Origin: Hydractinia symbiolongicarpus
Lineage: Eukaryota > Cnidaria > Hydrozoa > Anthoathecata > Hydractiniidae
DNA length: 64,000 nt
Reading direction: 5' to 3'
NCBI RefSeq assembly: GCF_029227915.1
Contig: NC_079877.1
Location: 36,669,851-36,733,850 of the forward strand
Positions within the stretch are counted from its first letter, which is position 1. Every line of letters begins with the position of its first letter. The notes beneath the pieces were generated by a model, which searched no databases, had not been told where the DNA came from, and saw nothing but the letters and a program-made list of their open reading frames with translations. Shown piece after piece: positions 26,501-38,500 of the stretch. A program made the translations under genes and the position numbers.

Positions 26501-28581
26501 TTTACGGGAAATCGCGGGTTTTCGCTTGCCGGCGATTAAACTTCTTTCATTCAGCGTCTCATCAAAAATGGAAACATTTTTGAAAACTACAAGTCTCATG
26601 CGTTTTAGTGGTGAAAAAATAATTTAAAAAATCGTTCGGGAAATGAGTTTACTCCCTGGGTAATTTCTTTGTATACTTTTAACTATACGGGCCGAGTCCT
26701 GGATTTACGGGAAATGGCGGGTTTTCGTTTGCCGGCGATTAAACTTCTTTCATTAAGCGTCTCATCAAAAATGAAAACATTCCTGAAAACTACAAGTCTC
26801 ATGCGTTTTAGTGGTGAAAAAATAATTTAAAAAATCGTTCGGAAATGAGTTTACTCCCTGGGTACTTTCTTTGTATACTTTTAACTATACGGGCCGAGTC
26901 CGAAATTTACGGGAAATCGCGGGTTTTCGTTTGCCGGCGATTAAACATCTTTTATTCAGCGTCTCATCAAAAATGAAAACATTTTTGAAAACTACAAGTT
27001 TCATGCGTTTTAGTGGTGATAAAATAATTTAAAAAATCGTTCGGGAATAAGTTTACTCCCCGAGTACTTTCTTTGTATACTTTTAACTATACGGGCCGAG
27101 TCCGGGATTTACGGGAAATCGCGGGTTTTCGTTTGCCGGCGATTAAATATCTTTTATTCAGCGTCTCATCAAAAATGAAAACATTTTTGAAAACTACAAG
27201 TCTCATGCGATTTAGTGGTGAAAAAATAATTTAAAAAATCGTTCGGAAAATGAGTTTACTCACAGGGTACTTTCTTTGTATACATTCGACTATACGGGCC
27301 AAGCCCGGGATTTACGGGAAATCGCGGGTTTTCGTTTGCCAGCGATTAAATTTCTTTCATTAGGCGTCTCATCAAAAATGAAAACATTCCTGAAAACTAC
27401 AAGTCTCATGCGTTTTAGTGGTGAAAAAATAATTTAAAAAATCGGTCGGAAATGAGTTTACTCACTGGGTACTTTCTTTGTATACTTTTAACTATACGGG
27501 CCGAGTCCGGGATTTACGGGAAATCGCGGGTTTTCGTGTGCCGGCGATTAAACATCTTTTATTCAGCGTCTCATCAAAAATGAAAACATTTTTGAAAACT
27601 ACAAGTCTCATGCGTTTTAGTGGTGAAAAGATAATTTAAAAAATCGTTCTGGAAATGAGTTTACTCCCTGGGCATTTTCTTTGTATACTTTTGACTATAC
27701 GGGCCGAGTCCGGGATTTACGGGAATTCGCGGGTTTTCGTTTGCCGGCGATTAAACTTCTTTCATTAAGCGTCTCATCAAAAATGAAAACATTCCTGAAA
27801 ACTACAAGTCTCATGCGTTTTAGTGGTGAAAAAATAATTTAAAAAATCGTTCGGGAAATGAGTTTACTCCCTGGGTACTTTCTTTGTATACTTTTGGCTA
27901 TACGGGCCAAGTCCGGGATTTACGGGAAATCGCGGGTTTTCGTTTGCCGGCGATTAAACATCTTTTATTTAGCGTCTCATCAAAAATGAAAACATTTTTG
28001 AAAACTACAAGTCTCATGCGTTTTAGTGGTGAAAAGATAATTTAAAAAATCGTTCTGGAAATGAGTTTACTCACTGGGTATTTTCTTTGTATACTTTTGA
28101 CTATACGGGCCGAGTCCGGGATTTACGGGAAATCGCGGGTTTTCGTTTGCCGGCGATTAAACTTCTTTTATTCAGCGTCTCATCAAAAATGAAAACATTT
28201 TTTAAAAACTACAAGTCTCATACGTTTTAGTGGTGAAAAAATAATTTAAAAAATCGTTCGGGAAATGAGTTTACTCACAGGGTACTTTCTTTGTATACAT
28301 TCGACTATACGGGCCAAGCCCGGGATTTACGGTAAATAGCGGGTTTTCGTTTGCCGGCGATTAAACTTCTTTCATTAAGCGTCTCATCGAAAAAGAAAAC
28401 CTTCCTGAAAACTACAAGTCTCATGCGTTTTAGTGGTGAAAAAATAATTTAAAAAATCGTTCGGGAAATGAGTTTCCTCACAAGGTATTTTCTTTGTATA
28501 CTTTTGACTAAACGGGCCGAGTCCGGGATTTACGGGAAATCGCGGGTTTTCGTTTCCCGGCGATTAAACTTCTTTTATTCA

Positions 28582-28849
28582 GCGTCTCATCAAAAATGAA
28601 AACATTTTTGAAAACTACAAGTCTCATGCGTTTTAGTGGTGAAAAGATAATTTAAAAAATCGTTCTGGAAATGAGTTTACTCACAAGTCTCATGCGTTTT
28701 AGTGGTGAAAAAATAATTTAAAAAATCGTTCGGGAAATGAGTTTACTCACAGGGTACTTTCTTTGTATACATTCGACTATACGGGCCAAGCCCGGGATTT
28801 ACGGGAAATCGCGGGGTTTTTTTGCCGGCGATTAAACTTCTTTCATTAA
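28582..28849. repeat. Truncated monomer: 137-bp deletion with 3-bp microhomology
   Basis: GTCTCATGCG occurs at 28621 and again at 28687, only 66 bp apart instead of 203. The sequence passes from TTTACTCACA of one monomer straight into ACAAGTCTCATG of the next. ACA is shared by both parents and lies at the junction (about 28683-28685). Two monomers that should span 406 bp span 268 bp here (one further single-base deletion included). This is the largest length change in the window and looks like one microhomology-mediated deletion. Confidence 0.92.
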
Positions 28850-31800
28850 GCGTCTCATCAAAAATGAAAACATTCCTGAAAACTACAAGTCTCATGCGTT
28901 TTAGTGGTGAAAAAATAATTTAAAAAATCGTTCGGAAATGAGTTTACTCCCTGGGTAATTTCTTTGTATACTTTTAACTATACGGGCCGAGTCCTGGATT
29001 TACGGGAAATCGCGGGTTTTCGTTTGCCGGCGATTAAACTTCTTTCATTAAGCGTCTCATCAAAAATGAAAACATTCCTGAAAACTACAAGTCTCATGCG
29101 TTTTAGTGGTGATAAAATAATTTAAAAAATCGTTCGGAAATAAGTTTACTCCCTGGGTACTTTCTTTGTATACTTTTAACTATACGGGCCGAGTCCGGGA
29201 TTTACGGGAAATCGCGGGTTTTGGTTTGCCGGCGATTAAATATCTTTTATTCAGCGTCTCATCAAAAATGAAAACATTTTTGAAAACTACAAGTCTCATG
29301 CGATTTAGTGGTGAAAAAATAATTTAAAAAATCGTTCGGGAAATGAGTTTACTCACAGGGTACTTTCTTTGTATACATTCGACTATACGGGCCAAGCCCG
29401 GGATTTACGGGAAATCGCGGGTTTTCGTTTGCCAGCGATTAAACTTCTTTCATTAGGCGTCTCATCAAAAATGAAAACATTCCTGAAAACTACAAGTCTC
29501 ATGCGTTTTAGTGGTGAAAAGATAATTTAAAAAATCGTTCTGGAAATGAGTTTACTCACAGAGTACTTTCTTTGTATATACTCGACTATACGGGCCAAGC
29601 ACGGGATTTACGGGAAATCGCGGGTTTTCGCTTGACGGCGATTAAACTTCTTTCATTCAGCGTCTCATCAAAAATGGAAACATTTTTGAAAACTACAAGT
29701 CTCATGCGTTTTAGTGGTGAAAAAATAATTTAAAAAATCGTTCGGGAAATGAGTTTACTCACAGGGTACTTTCTTTGTATACATTCGACTATACGGGCCA
29801 AGCCCGGGATTTACGGGAAATCGCGGGGTTTTTTTGCCGGCGATTAAACTTCTTTCATTAAGCGTCTCATCAAAAATGAAAACATTCCTGAAAACTACAA
29901 GTCTCATGCGTTTTAGTGGTGAAAAAATAATTTAAAAAATCGTTCGGAAATGAGTTTACTCCCTGGGTAATTTCTTTGTATACTTTTAACTATACGGGCC
30001 GAGTCCTGGATTTACGGGAAATCGCGGGTTTTCGTTTGCCGGCGATTAAACTTCTTTCATTAAGCGTCTCATCAAAAATGAAAACATTCCTGAAAACTAC
30101 AAGTCTCATGCGTTTTAGTGGTGATAAAATAATTTAAAAAATCGTTCGGAAATAAGTTTACTCCCTGGGTACTTTCTTTGTATACTTTTAACTATACGGG
30201 CCGAGTCCGGGATTTACGGGAAATCGCGGGTTTTGGTTTGCCGGCGATTAAATATCTTTTATTCAGCGTCTCATCAAAAATGAAAACATTTTTGAAAACT
30301 ACAAGTCTCATGCGATTTAGTGGTGAAAAAATAATTTAAAAAATCGTTCGGGAAATGAGTTTACTCACAGGGTACTTTCTTTGTATACATTCGACTATAC
30401 GGGCCAAGCCCGGGATTTACGGGAAATCGCGGGTTTTCGTTTGCCAGCGATTAAACTTCTTTCATTAGGCGTCTCATCAAAAATGAAAACATTCCTGAAA
30501 ACTACAAGTCTCATGCGTTTTAGTGGTGAAAAAATAATTTAAAAAATCGTTCGGAAATGAGTTTACTCACTGGGTACTTTCTTTGTATACTTTTAACTAT
30601 ACGGGCCGAGTCCGGGATTTACGGGAAATCGCGGGTTTTCGTGTGCCGGCGATTAATCATCTTTTATTCAGCGTCTCATCAAAAATGAAAACATTTTTGA
30701 AAACTACAAGTCTCATGCGTTTTAGTGGTGAAAAGATAATTTAAAAAATCGTTCGGGAAATGAGTTTACTCACAGGGTATTTTCTTTGTATACTTTTGAC
30801 TAAACGGGCCGAGTCCGGGATTTACGGGAAATCGCGGGTTTTCGTTTCCCGGCGATTAAACTTCTTTTATTCAGCGTCTCATCAAAAATGAAAACATTTT
30901 TGAAAACTACAAGTCTCACGCGTTTTAGTGGTGAAAAGATAATTTAAAAAATCGTTCTGGAAATGAGTTTACTCACAGAGTACTTTCTTTGTATATACTC
31001 GACTATACGGGCCAAGCACGGGATTTACGGGAAATCGCGGGTTTTCGCTTGCCGGCGATTAAACTTCTTTCATTCAGCGTCTCATCAAAAATGGAAACAT
31101 TTTTGAAAACTACAAGTCTCATGCGTTTTAGTGGTGAAAAAATAATTTAAAAAATCGTTCGGGAAATGAGTTTACTCACAGGGTACTTTCTTTGTATACA
31201 TTTGACTATACGGGCCAAGCCCGGGATTTACGGGAAATCGCGGGGTTTTTTTGCCGGCGATTAAACTTCTTTCATTAAGCGTCTCATCAAAAATGAAAAC
31301 ATTCCTGAAAACTACAAGTCTCATGCGTTTTAGTGGTGAAAAAATAATTTAAAAAATCGTTCGGAAATGAGTTTACTCCCTGGGTAATTTCTTTGTATAC
31401 TTTTAACTATACGGGCCGAGTCCTGGATTTACGGGAAATCGCGGGTTTTCGTTTGCCGGCGATTAAACTTCTTTCATTAAGCGTCTCATCAAAAATGAAA
31501 ACATTCCTGAAAACTACAAGTCTCATGCGTTTTAGTGGTGATAAAATAATTTAAAAAATCGTTCGGAAATAAGTTTACTCCCTGGGTACTTTCTTTGTAT
31601 ACTTTTAACTATACGGGCCGAGTCCGGGATTTACGGGAAATCGCGGGTTTTCGTTTGCCGGCGATTAAATATCTTTTATTCAGCGTCTCATCAAAAATGA
31701 AAACATTTTTGAAAACTACAAGTCTCATGCGATTTAGTGGTGAAAAAATAATTTAAAAAATCATTCGGGAAATGAGTTTACTCACAGGGTACTTTCTTTG

Positions 31801-34723
31801 TATACATTCGACTATACGGGCCAAGCCCGGGATTTACGGGAAATCGCGGGTTTTCGTTTGCCAGCGATTAAACTTCTTTCATTAGGCGTCTCATCAAAAA
31901 TGAAAACATTCCTGAAAACTACAAGTCTCATGCGTTTTAGTGGTGAAAAAATAATTTAAAAAATCGTTCGGAAATGAGTTTACTCACTGGGTACTTTCTT
32001 TGTATACTTTTAACTATACGGGCCGAGTACGGGATTTACGGGAAATCGCGGGTTTTCGTGTGCCGGCGATTAAACATCTTTTATTCAGCGTCTCATCAAA
32101 AATGAAAACATTTTTGAAAACTACAAGTCTCATGCGTTTTAGTGGTGAAAAGATAATTTAAAAAATCGTTCTGGAAATGAGTTTACTCCCTGGGCATTTT
32201 CTTTGTATACTTTTGACTATACGGGCCGAGTCCGGGATTTACGGGAATTCGCGGGTTTTCGTTTGCCGGCGATTAAACTTCTTTCATTAAGCGTCTCATC
32301 AAAAATGAAAACATTCCTGAAAACTACAAGTCTCATGCGTTTTAGTGGTGAAAAAATAATTTAAAAAATCGTTCGGGAAATGAGTTTACTCCCTGGGTAC
32401 TTTCTTTGTATACTTTTGACTATACGGGCCAAGTCCGGGATTTACGGGAAATCGCGGGTTTTCGTTTGCCGGCGATTAAACATCTTTTATTTAGCGTCTC
32501 ATCAAAAATGAAAACATTTTTGAAAACTACAAGTCTCATGCGTTTTAGTGGTGAAAAGATAATTTAAAAAATCGTTCTGGAAATGAGTTTACTCCCTGGG
32601 TATTTTCTTTGTATACTTTTGACTATACGGGCCGAGTCCGGGATTTACGGGAAATCGCGGGTTTTCGTTTGCCGGCGATTAAACTTCTTTTATTCAGCGT
32701 CTCATCAAAAATGAAAACATTTTTGAAAACTACAAGTCTCATGCGTTTTAGTGGTGAAAAGATAATTTAAAAAATCGTTCTAGAAATGAGTTTACTCACA
32801 GGGTACTTTCTTTGTATATACTCGACTATACGGGCCAAGTCCGGGATTTACGGGAAATCGCGGGTTTTCGTTTGCCGGCGATTAAACTTCTTTTATTAAG
32901 CGTCTCATCAAAAATGAAAACATTTTTGAAAACTACAAGTCTCATGCGTTTTAGTGGTGAAAAAATAATTTAAAAAATCGTTCAGGAAATGAGTTTACTC
33001 ACAGGGTACTTTCTTTGTATACATTCGACTATACGGGCCAAGCCCGGGATTTACGGGAAATCGCGGGTTTTCGTTTGCCGGCGATTAAACATCTTTTATT
33101 CAGCGTCTCATCAAAAATGAAAACATTTTTGAAAACTACAAGTCTCATGCGTTTTAGTGGTGAAAAAATAATTTAAAAAATCGTTCGGAAATGAGTTTAC
33201 TCCCTGGGTATTTTCTTTGTATACTTTTGACTATACGGGCCGAGTCCGGGATTTACGGGAAATCGCGGGTTTTCGTTTGCCGGCGATTAAACTTCTTTTA
33301 TTCAGCGTGTCATCAAAAATGAAAACATTTTTGAAAACTACAAGTCTCATGCGTTTTAGTGGTGAAAAGATAATTTAAAAAATCGTTCTGGAAATGAGTT
33401 TACTCGCTGGGTACTTTCTTTGTATACATTTGACTATACCGGCCGAGTCCGGGATTTACGGGTAATCGCGGGTTTTTGTTTGCCGGCGATTAAACTTCTT
33501 TTATTCAGCGTCTCATCAAAAATGAAAACATTCCTCAAAACTACAAGTCTCATGCGTTTTAGTGGTCAAAAAATAATTTAAAAAATCGTTCGGGAAATGA
33601 GTTTACTCACAGGGTACTTTCTTTGTATACATTCGATTATACGGGCCAAGCCTGGGATTCACGGGAAATCGCGGGTTTTCGTTTGCCGGCGATTAAACTT
33701 CTTTCATTAAGCGTCTCATCAAAAATGAAAACATTCCTGAAAACTACAAGTCTCATGCGTTTTAGTGGTGATAAAATAATTTAAAAAATCGTTCGGAAAT
33801 AAGTTTACTCCCTGGGTACTTTCTTTGTATACTTTTAACTATACGGGCCGAGTCCGGGATTTACGGGAAATCGCGGGTTTTCGTTTGCCGGCGATTAAAT
33901 ATCTTTTATTCAGCGTCTCATCAAAAATGAAAACATTTTTGAAAACTACAAGTCTCATGCGATTTAGTGGTGAAAAAATAATTTAAAAAATCGTTCGGGA
34001 AATGAGTTTACTCACAGGGTACTTTCTTTGTATACATTCGACTATACGGGCCAAGCCCGGGATTTACGGGAAATCGCGGGTTTTCGTTTGCCAGCGATTA
34101 AACTTCTTTCATTAGGCGTCTCATCAAAAATGAAAACATTCCTGAAAACTACAAGTCTCATGCGTTTTAGTGGTGAAAAAATAATTTAAAAAATCGTTCG
34201 GAAATGAGTTTACTCACTGGGTACTTTCTTTGTATACTTTTAACTATACGGGCCGAGTCCGGGATTTACGGGAAATCGCGGGTTTTCGTGTGCCGGCGAT
34301 TAAACATCTTTTATTCAGCGTCTCATCAAAAATGAAAACATTTTTGAAAACTACAAGTCTCATGCGTTTTAGTGGTGAAAAGATAATTTAAAAAATCGTT
34401 CTGGAAATGAGTTTACTCCCTGGGCATTTTCTTTGTATACTTTTGACTATACGGGCCGAGTCCGGGATTTACGGGAATTCGCGGGTTTTCGTTTGCCGGC
34501 GATTAAACTTCTTTCATTAAGCGTCTCATCAAAAATGAAAACATTCCTGAAAACTACAAGTCTCATGCGTTTTAGTGGTGAAAAAATAATTTAAAAAATC
34601 GTTCGGGAAATGAGTTTACTCCCTGGGTACTTTCTTTGTATACTTTTGACTATACGGGCCAAGTCCGGGATTTACGGGAAATCGCGGGTTTTCGTTTGCC
34701 GGCGATTAAACATCTTTTATTTA

Positions 34724-34926
34724 GCGTCTCATCAAAAATGAAAACATTTTTGAAAACTACATGTCTCATGCGTTTTAGTGGTGAAAAGATAATTTAAAAA
34801 ATCGTTCTGGAAATGAGTTTACTCCCTGGGTATTTTCTTTGTATACTTTTGACTATACGGGCCGAGTCCGGGATTTACGGGAAATCGCGGGTTTTCGTTT
34901 GCCGGCGATTAAACTTCTTTTATTCA
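34724..34926. repeat. Representative monomer, type 3 subfamily
   Basis: A 203-bp monomer showing type 3 variants: CCCTGGG in place of CACAGGG, TACTTTTGAC in place of ATTCGAC or ACTCGAC, and CCGAGTCCGGG in place of CCAAGC(A/C)CGGG. Type 3 right halves occur with either left-half state (GATAA/TTCTGG or AAATAA/TTCGGG), so the two halves of the monomer have been reshuffled. This is expected if unequal exchange or conversion tracts are shorter than one monomer. Confidence 0.83.
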
Positions 34927-35137
34927 GCGTCTCATCAAAAATGAAAACATTTTTGAAAACTACAAGTCTCATGCGTTTTAGTGGTGAAAAGATAATTTAA
35001 AAAATCGTTCTAGAAATGAGTTTACTCACAGGGTACTTTCTTTGTATATACTCGACTATACGGGCCAAGTCCGGGATTTACGGGAAATCGCGGGTTTTCG
35101 TTTGCCGGCGATTAAACTTCTTTTATTAAGCGTCTCA

Positions 35138-35159
35138 TCAAAAATGAAAACATTTTTGA
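35138..35159. repeat. 22-bp AT-rich perfect palindrome (one per monomer)
   Basis: Arms TCAAAAATG and CATTTTTGA are perfect reverse complements (9 bp) around a 4-base A loop. The element sits directly downstream of the GCGTCTCA landmark and recurs in most monomers. Variants weaken it. The TGGAAACATTTTTAAA form keeps 7-bp arms, the ATTAAAACATTTTTGA form keeps 8-bp arms with a larger loop, and the CATTCCTGA form puts two mismatches inside the stem. Dyads like this can extrude as hairpins and are common in centromeric satellites; any function here is inferred. Confidence 0.85.
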
Positions 35160-35252
35160 AAACTACAAGTCTCATGCGTTTTAGTGGTGAAAAAATAATT
35201 TAAAAAATCGTTCGGGAAATGAGTTTACTCACAGGGTACTTTCTTTGTATAC

Positions 35253-35268
35253 ATTCGACTATACGGGC
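35253..35268 (+). other. CENP-B-box-like motif, one base short (type 2 monomers)
   Basis: The motif reads ATTCGACTATACGGGC. The mammalian CENP-B box core is TTCG, four bases, A, two bases, CGGG. Here TTCG, A and CGGG are all present in order, but the first gap is three bases instead of four. Type 1 monomers change TTCG to CTCG and most type 3 monomers change it to TTTG, so the motif is limited to a subset. Binding by a CENP-B or pogo-derived protein is not shown, and the spacing defect argues against it. The similarity could be chance. Confidence 0.3.
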
Positions 35269-35288
35269 CAAGCCCGGGATTTACGGGA

Positions 35289-35316
35289 AATCGCGGGTTT
35301 TCGTTTGCCGGCGATT
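35289..35316. repeat. 28-bp GC-rich imperfect dyad (one per monomer)
   Basis: AATCGC on the left pairs perfectly with GCGATT on the right. Inside that, after one G-G mismatch, two more G-C pairs form (GG with CC), leaving a T-rich loop containing TTCG. The right arm contains the NaeI-like hexamer GCCGGC, which is kept in most monomers. Some subfamilies alter it (GCCAGC, GGCGGC, GACGGC). The dyad ends about 21 bp before the next AT-rich palindrome, so the two symmetric elements are neighbours in the array. Confidence 0.7.
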
Positions 35317-35599
35317 AAACATCTTTTATTCAGCGTCTCATCAAAAATGAAAACATTTTTGAAAACTACAAGTTTCATGCGTTTTAGTGGTGAAAAAATA
35401 ATTTAAAAAATCGTTCGGAAATGAGTTTACTCCCTGGGTATTTTCTTTGTATACTTTTGACTATACGGGCTGAGTCCGGGATTTACGGGAAATCGCGGGT
35501 TTTCGTTTGCCGGCGATTAAACTTCTTTTATTCAGCGTCTCATCAAAAATGAAAACATTTTTGAAAACTACAAGTCTCATGCGTTTTAGTGGTGAAAAG

Positions 35600-38500
35600 A
35601 TAATTTAAAAAATCGTTCGGGAAATGATTTTACTCACAGGATACTTTCTTTGTATACATTCGACTATACGGCCGAGTCCGGGATTTACGGGAATTCGCGG
35701 GTTTTCGTTTGCCGGCGATTAAACTTCTTTTATTCAGCGTCTCATCAAAAATGAAAACATTTTTGAAAACTCTAAGTCTCATGCGTTTTAGTGGTAAAAA
35801 GATAATTTAAAAAATTGTTCTGGAAATGAGTTTACTCACAGGGTACTTTCTTTGTATATACTCGACTATACGGGCCAAGCACGGGATTTACGGGAAATCG
35901 CGGGTTTTCGTTTGCCGGCGATTAAACTTCTTTTATTCAGCGTCTCATCAAAAATGAAAACATTCCTCAAAACTACAAGTCTCATGCGTTTTAGTGGTCA
36001 AAAAATAATTTAAAAAATCGTTCGGGAAATGAGTTTACTCACAGGGTACTTTCTTTGTATACATTCGATTATACGGGCCAAGCCTGGGATTCACGGGAAA
36101 TCGCGGGTTTTCGTTTGCCGGCGATTGAACTTCTTTCATTAAGCGTCTCATCAAAAATAAAAACATTCCTGAAAACTACAAGTCTCATGCGTTTTAGTGG
36201 TGAAAAAATAATTTAAAAAATCGTTCGGAAATGAGTTTACTCCCTGGGTACTTTCTTTGTATACTTTTAACTATACGGGCCGAGTCCGGGATTTACGGGA
36301 AATCGCGGGTTTTCGTTTGCCGGCGATTAAACTTCTTTTATTCAGCGTGTCATCAAAAATGAAAACATTTTTGAAAACTACAAGTCTCGTGCGTTTTAGT
36401 GGTGAAAAGATAATTTAAAAAATCGTTCTGGAAATGAGTTTACTCCCTGGACATTTTCTTTGTATACTTTTGACTATACGGGCCGAGTCCCGGATTTACG
36501 GGAATTTGCGGGTTTTCGTTTGCCGCCGATTAAACTTCTTTTATTCAGCGTCTCATCAAAAATGAAAACATTTTTGAAAACTACAAGTCTCATGCGTTTT
36601 AGTGGTGAGAAGATAATTTAAAAAATCGTTCGGGAAATGAGTTTACTCACAGGGTACTTTCTTTGTATACTTTTAACTATACGGGCTGAGTCCGGGATTT
36701 ACGGGAAATCGCGGGTTTTCGTTTGCCGGCGATTAAACATCTTTTATTCAGCGTCTCATCAAAAATGAAAACATTTTTGAAAAGTACAAGTCTCATGCGT
36801 TTTAGTGGTGAAAAGATAATTTAAAAAATCGTTCTGGAAATGAGTTTACTCCCTGGACATTTTCCTTGTATACTTTTGACTATACGGGCCGAGTCCCGGA
36901 TTTACGGGAATTCGCGGGTTTTCGTTTGCCGCCGATTAAACTTCTTTTATTCAGCGTCTCATCAAAAATGAAAACATTTTTGAAAACTACAAGTCTCGTG
37001 CGTTTTAGTGGTGAAAAGATAATTTAAAAAATCGTTCTGGAAATGAGTTTACTCACAGGGTACTTTCTTTGTATATACTCGACTATACGGGCCACGCACG
37101 GGATTTACGGGAAATCGCGGGTTTTCGTTTGCCGGCGATTAAACTTCTTTTATTCAGCGTCTCATCAAAAATGAAAACATTCCTGAAAACTACAAGTCTC
37201 ATGCGTTTTAGTGGTGAAAAAATAATTTAAAAAATCGTTCGGGAAATGAGTTTACTCCCTGGACATTTTCTTTGTATACTTTTGACTATACGGGCCGAGT
37301 CCCGGATTTACGGGAATTCGCGGGTTTTCGTTTGCCGGCGATTAAACTTCTTATATTCAGCGTCTCATCAAAAATTAAAACATTTTTGAAAACTACAAGT
37401 CTCGTGCGTTTTTGTGGTGAAAAGATAATTTAAAAAATCGTTCTGGAAATGAGTTTACTCGCAGGGTACTTCCTTTGTATACTTTTGACTATACGGGCCG
37501 AGTCCGGGATTTACGGGAAATCGCGGGTTTTCGTTTGCCGGCGATTAAACTTCTTTTATTCAGTGTCTCATCAAAAATGAAAACAATTTTGAAAACTACA
37601 AGTCTCATACGTTTTAGTGGTGAAAAAATAATTTAAAAAATCGTTCGGGAAATGAGTTTACTCCCTGGGTATTTTCTTTGTATACTTTTGACTATACGGG
37701 CCGAGTCCGGGATTTACGGAAAATCGCGAGTTTTTGTTTGCCGGCGATTAAACTTCTTTTATTCAGCGTCTCATCAAAAATAAAAGCATTTTTGAAAACT
37801 ACAAGTCTCATGCGTTTTAGTGGTGAAAAGATAATATAAGAAATCGTTCTGGAAAGGAGTTTACTCACAGGGTACTTTCTTTGTATATACTCGACTATAC
37901 GAGCCAAGCACGGGATTTACGGGAAATGGCGGGTTTTCGTTTGCCGGCGACTAAACTTCTTTCATTCAGCGTCTCATCAAAAATGAAAACATTCCTGAAA
38001 ACTACAAGTCTCATGCGTTTTAGTGGTGAAAAAATAATTTAAAAAATCGTTCGGGAAATGAGTTTACTCCCTGGACATTTTCTTTGTATACTTTTGACTA
38101 TACGGGCCGAGTCCCGGATTTACGGGAATTCGCGGGTTTTCGTTTGCCGGCGATTAAACTTCTTATATTCAGCGTCTCATCAAAAATGAAAACATTTTTG
38201 AAAACTACAAGTCTCGTGCGTTTTAGTGGTGAAAAGATAATTTAAAAAATCGTTCTGGAAATGAGTTTACTCGCAGGGTACTTTCTTTGTATACTTTTGA
38301 CTATACGGGCCGAGTCCGGGATTTACGGGAAATCGCGGGTTTTCGTTTGCCGGCGATTAAACTTCTTTTATTCAGCGTCTCATCAAAAATGAAAACAATT
38401 TTGAAAACTACAAGTCTCATACGCTTTAGTGGTGAAAAAATAATTTAAAAAATCGTTCGGGAAATGAGTTTACTCCCTGGGTATTTTCTTTGTATACTGT

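Larger units (their letters stand above)
35130..35332. repeat. Representative 203-bp monomer, type 2
   Basis: This is a reference monomer, phased to start at GCGTCTC. Order of elements: AT-rich palindrome (35138-35159); the stretch with CTACAAGTCTCATGCG and TTTTAGTGGTG; an A-rich tract with AAAAAATAATTT; TTCGGGAAATGAG; ACAGGGTACTTTC; a GTATAC hexamer; ATTCGACTATACGGGCC; the diagnostic CCAAGCCCGGG; TTTACGGG; and the GC-rich dyad around CGCGGG and GCCGGCG (35289-35316). In type 2 monomers three features tend to travel together: AAAAAATAA with TTCGGG in the left half, and ATTCGAC with AGCCCGGG in the right half. The choice of start is arbitrary because the array is tandem. Confidence 0.93.
23531..35600. 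repeat. Sub-block E: 11- to 12-mer HOR (about 2.23-2.43 kb)
   Basis: The private variant GGTAAATAGC appears at 23668, 26100 and 28331 (offsets 2432 and 2231 bp, about 12 and 11 monomers). The variant CATCTTTTATTTAGC appears at about 25728, 27959, 32481 and 34711; the first and last intervals are 2231 and 2230 bp, again 11 monomers. Other markers of the family are TCGGAAATG with one G missing, GTGATAAAATAA, GCCAGCG with TTAGGCG, CTGGGCATTTTC, and CGGGGTTTTTTTGCC at 28811, 29823 and 31240. The central interval is disturbed by a truncated monomer at about 28683 and by extra copies of sub-modules. Confidence 0.85.

Noticed and set aside
35253-35268. A true CENP-B box
   Set aside because: Only a near match. 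The spacing between TTCG and A is three bases, not four, and no consensus monomer has an exact core on either strand. Kept as a low-confidence similarity only.
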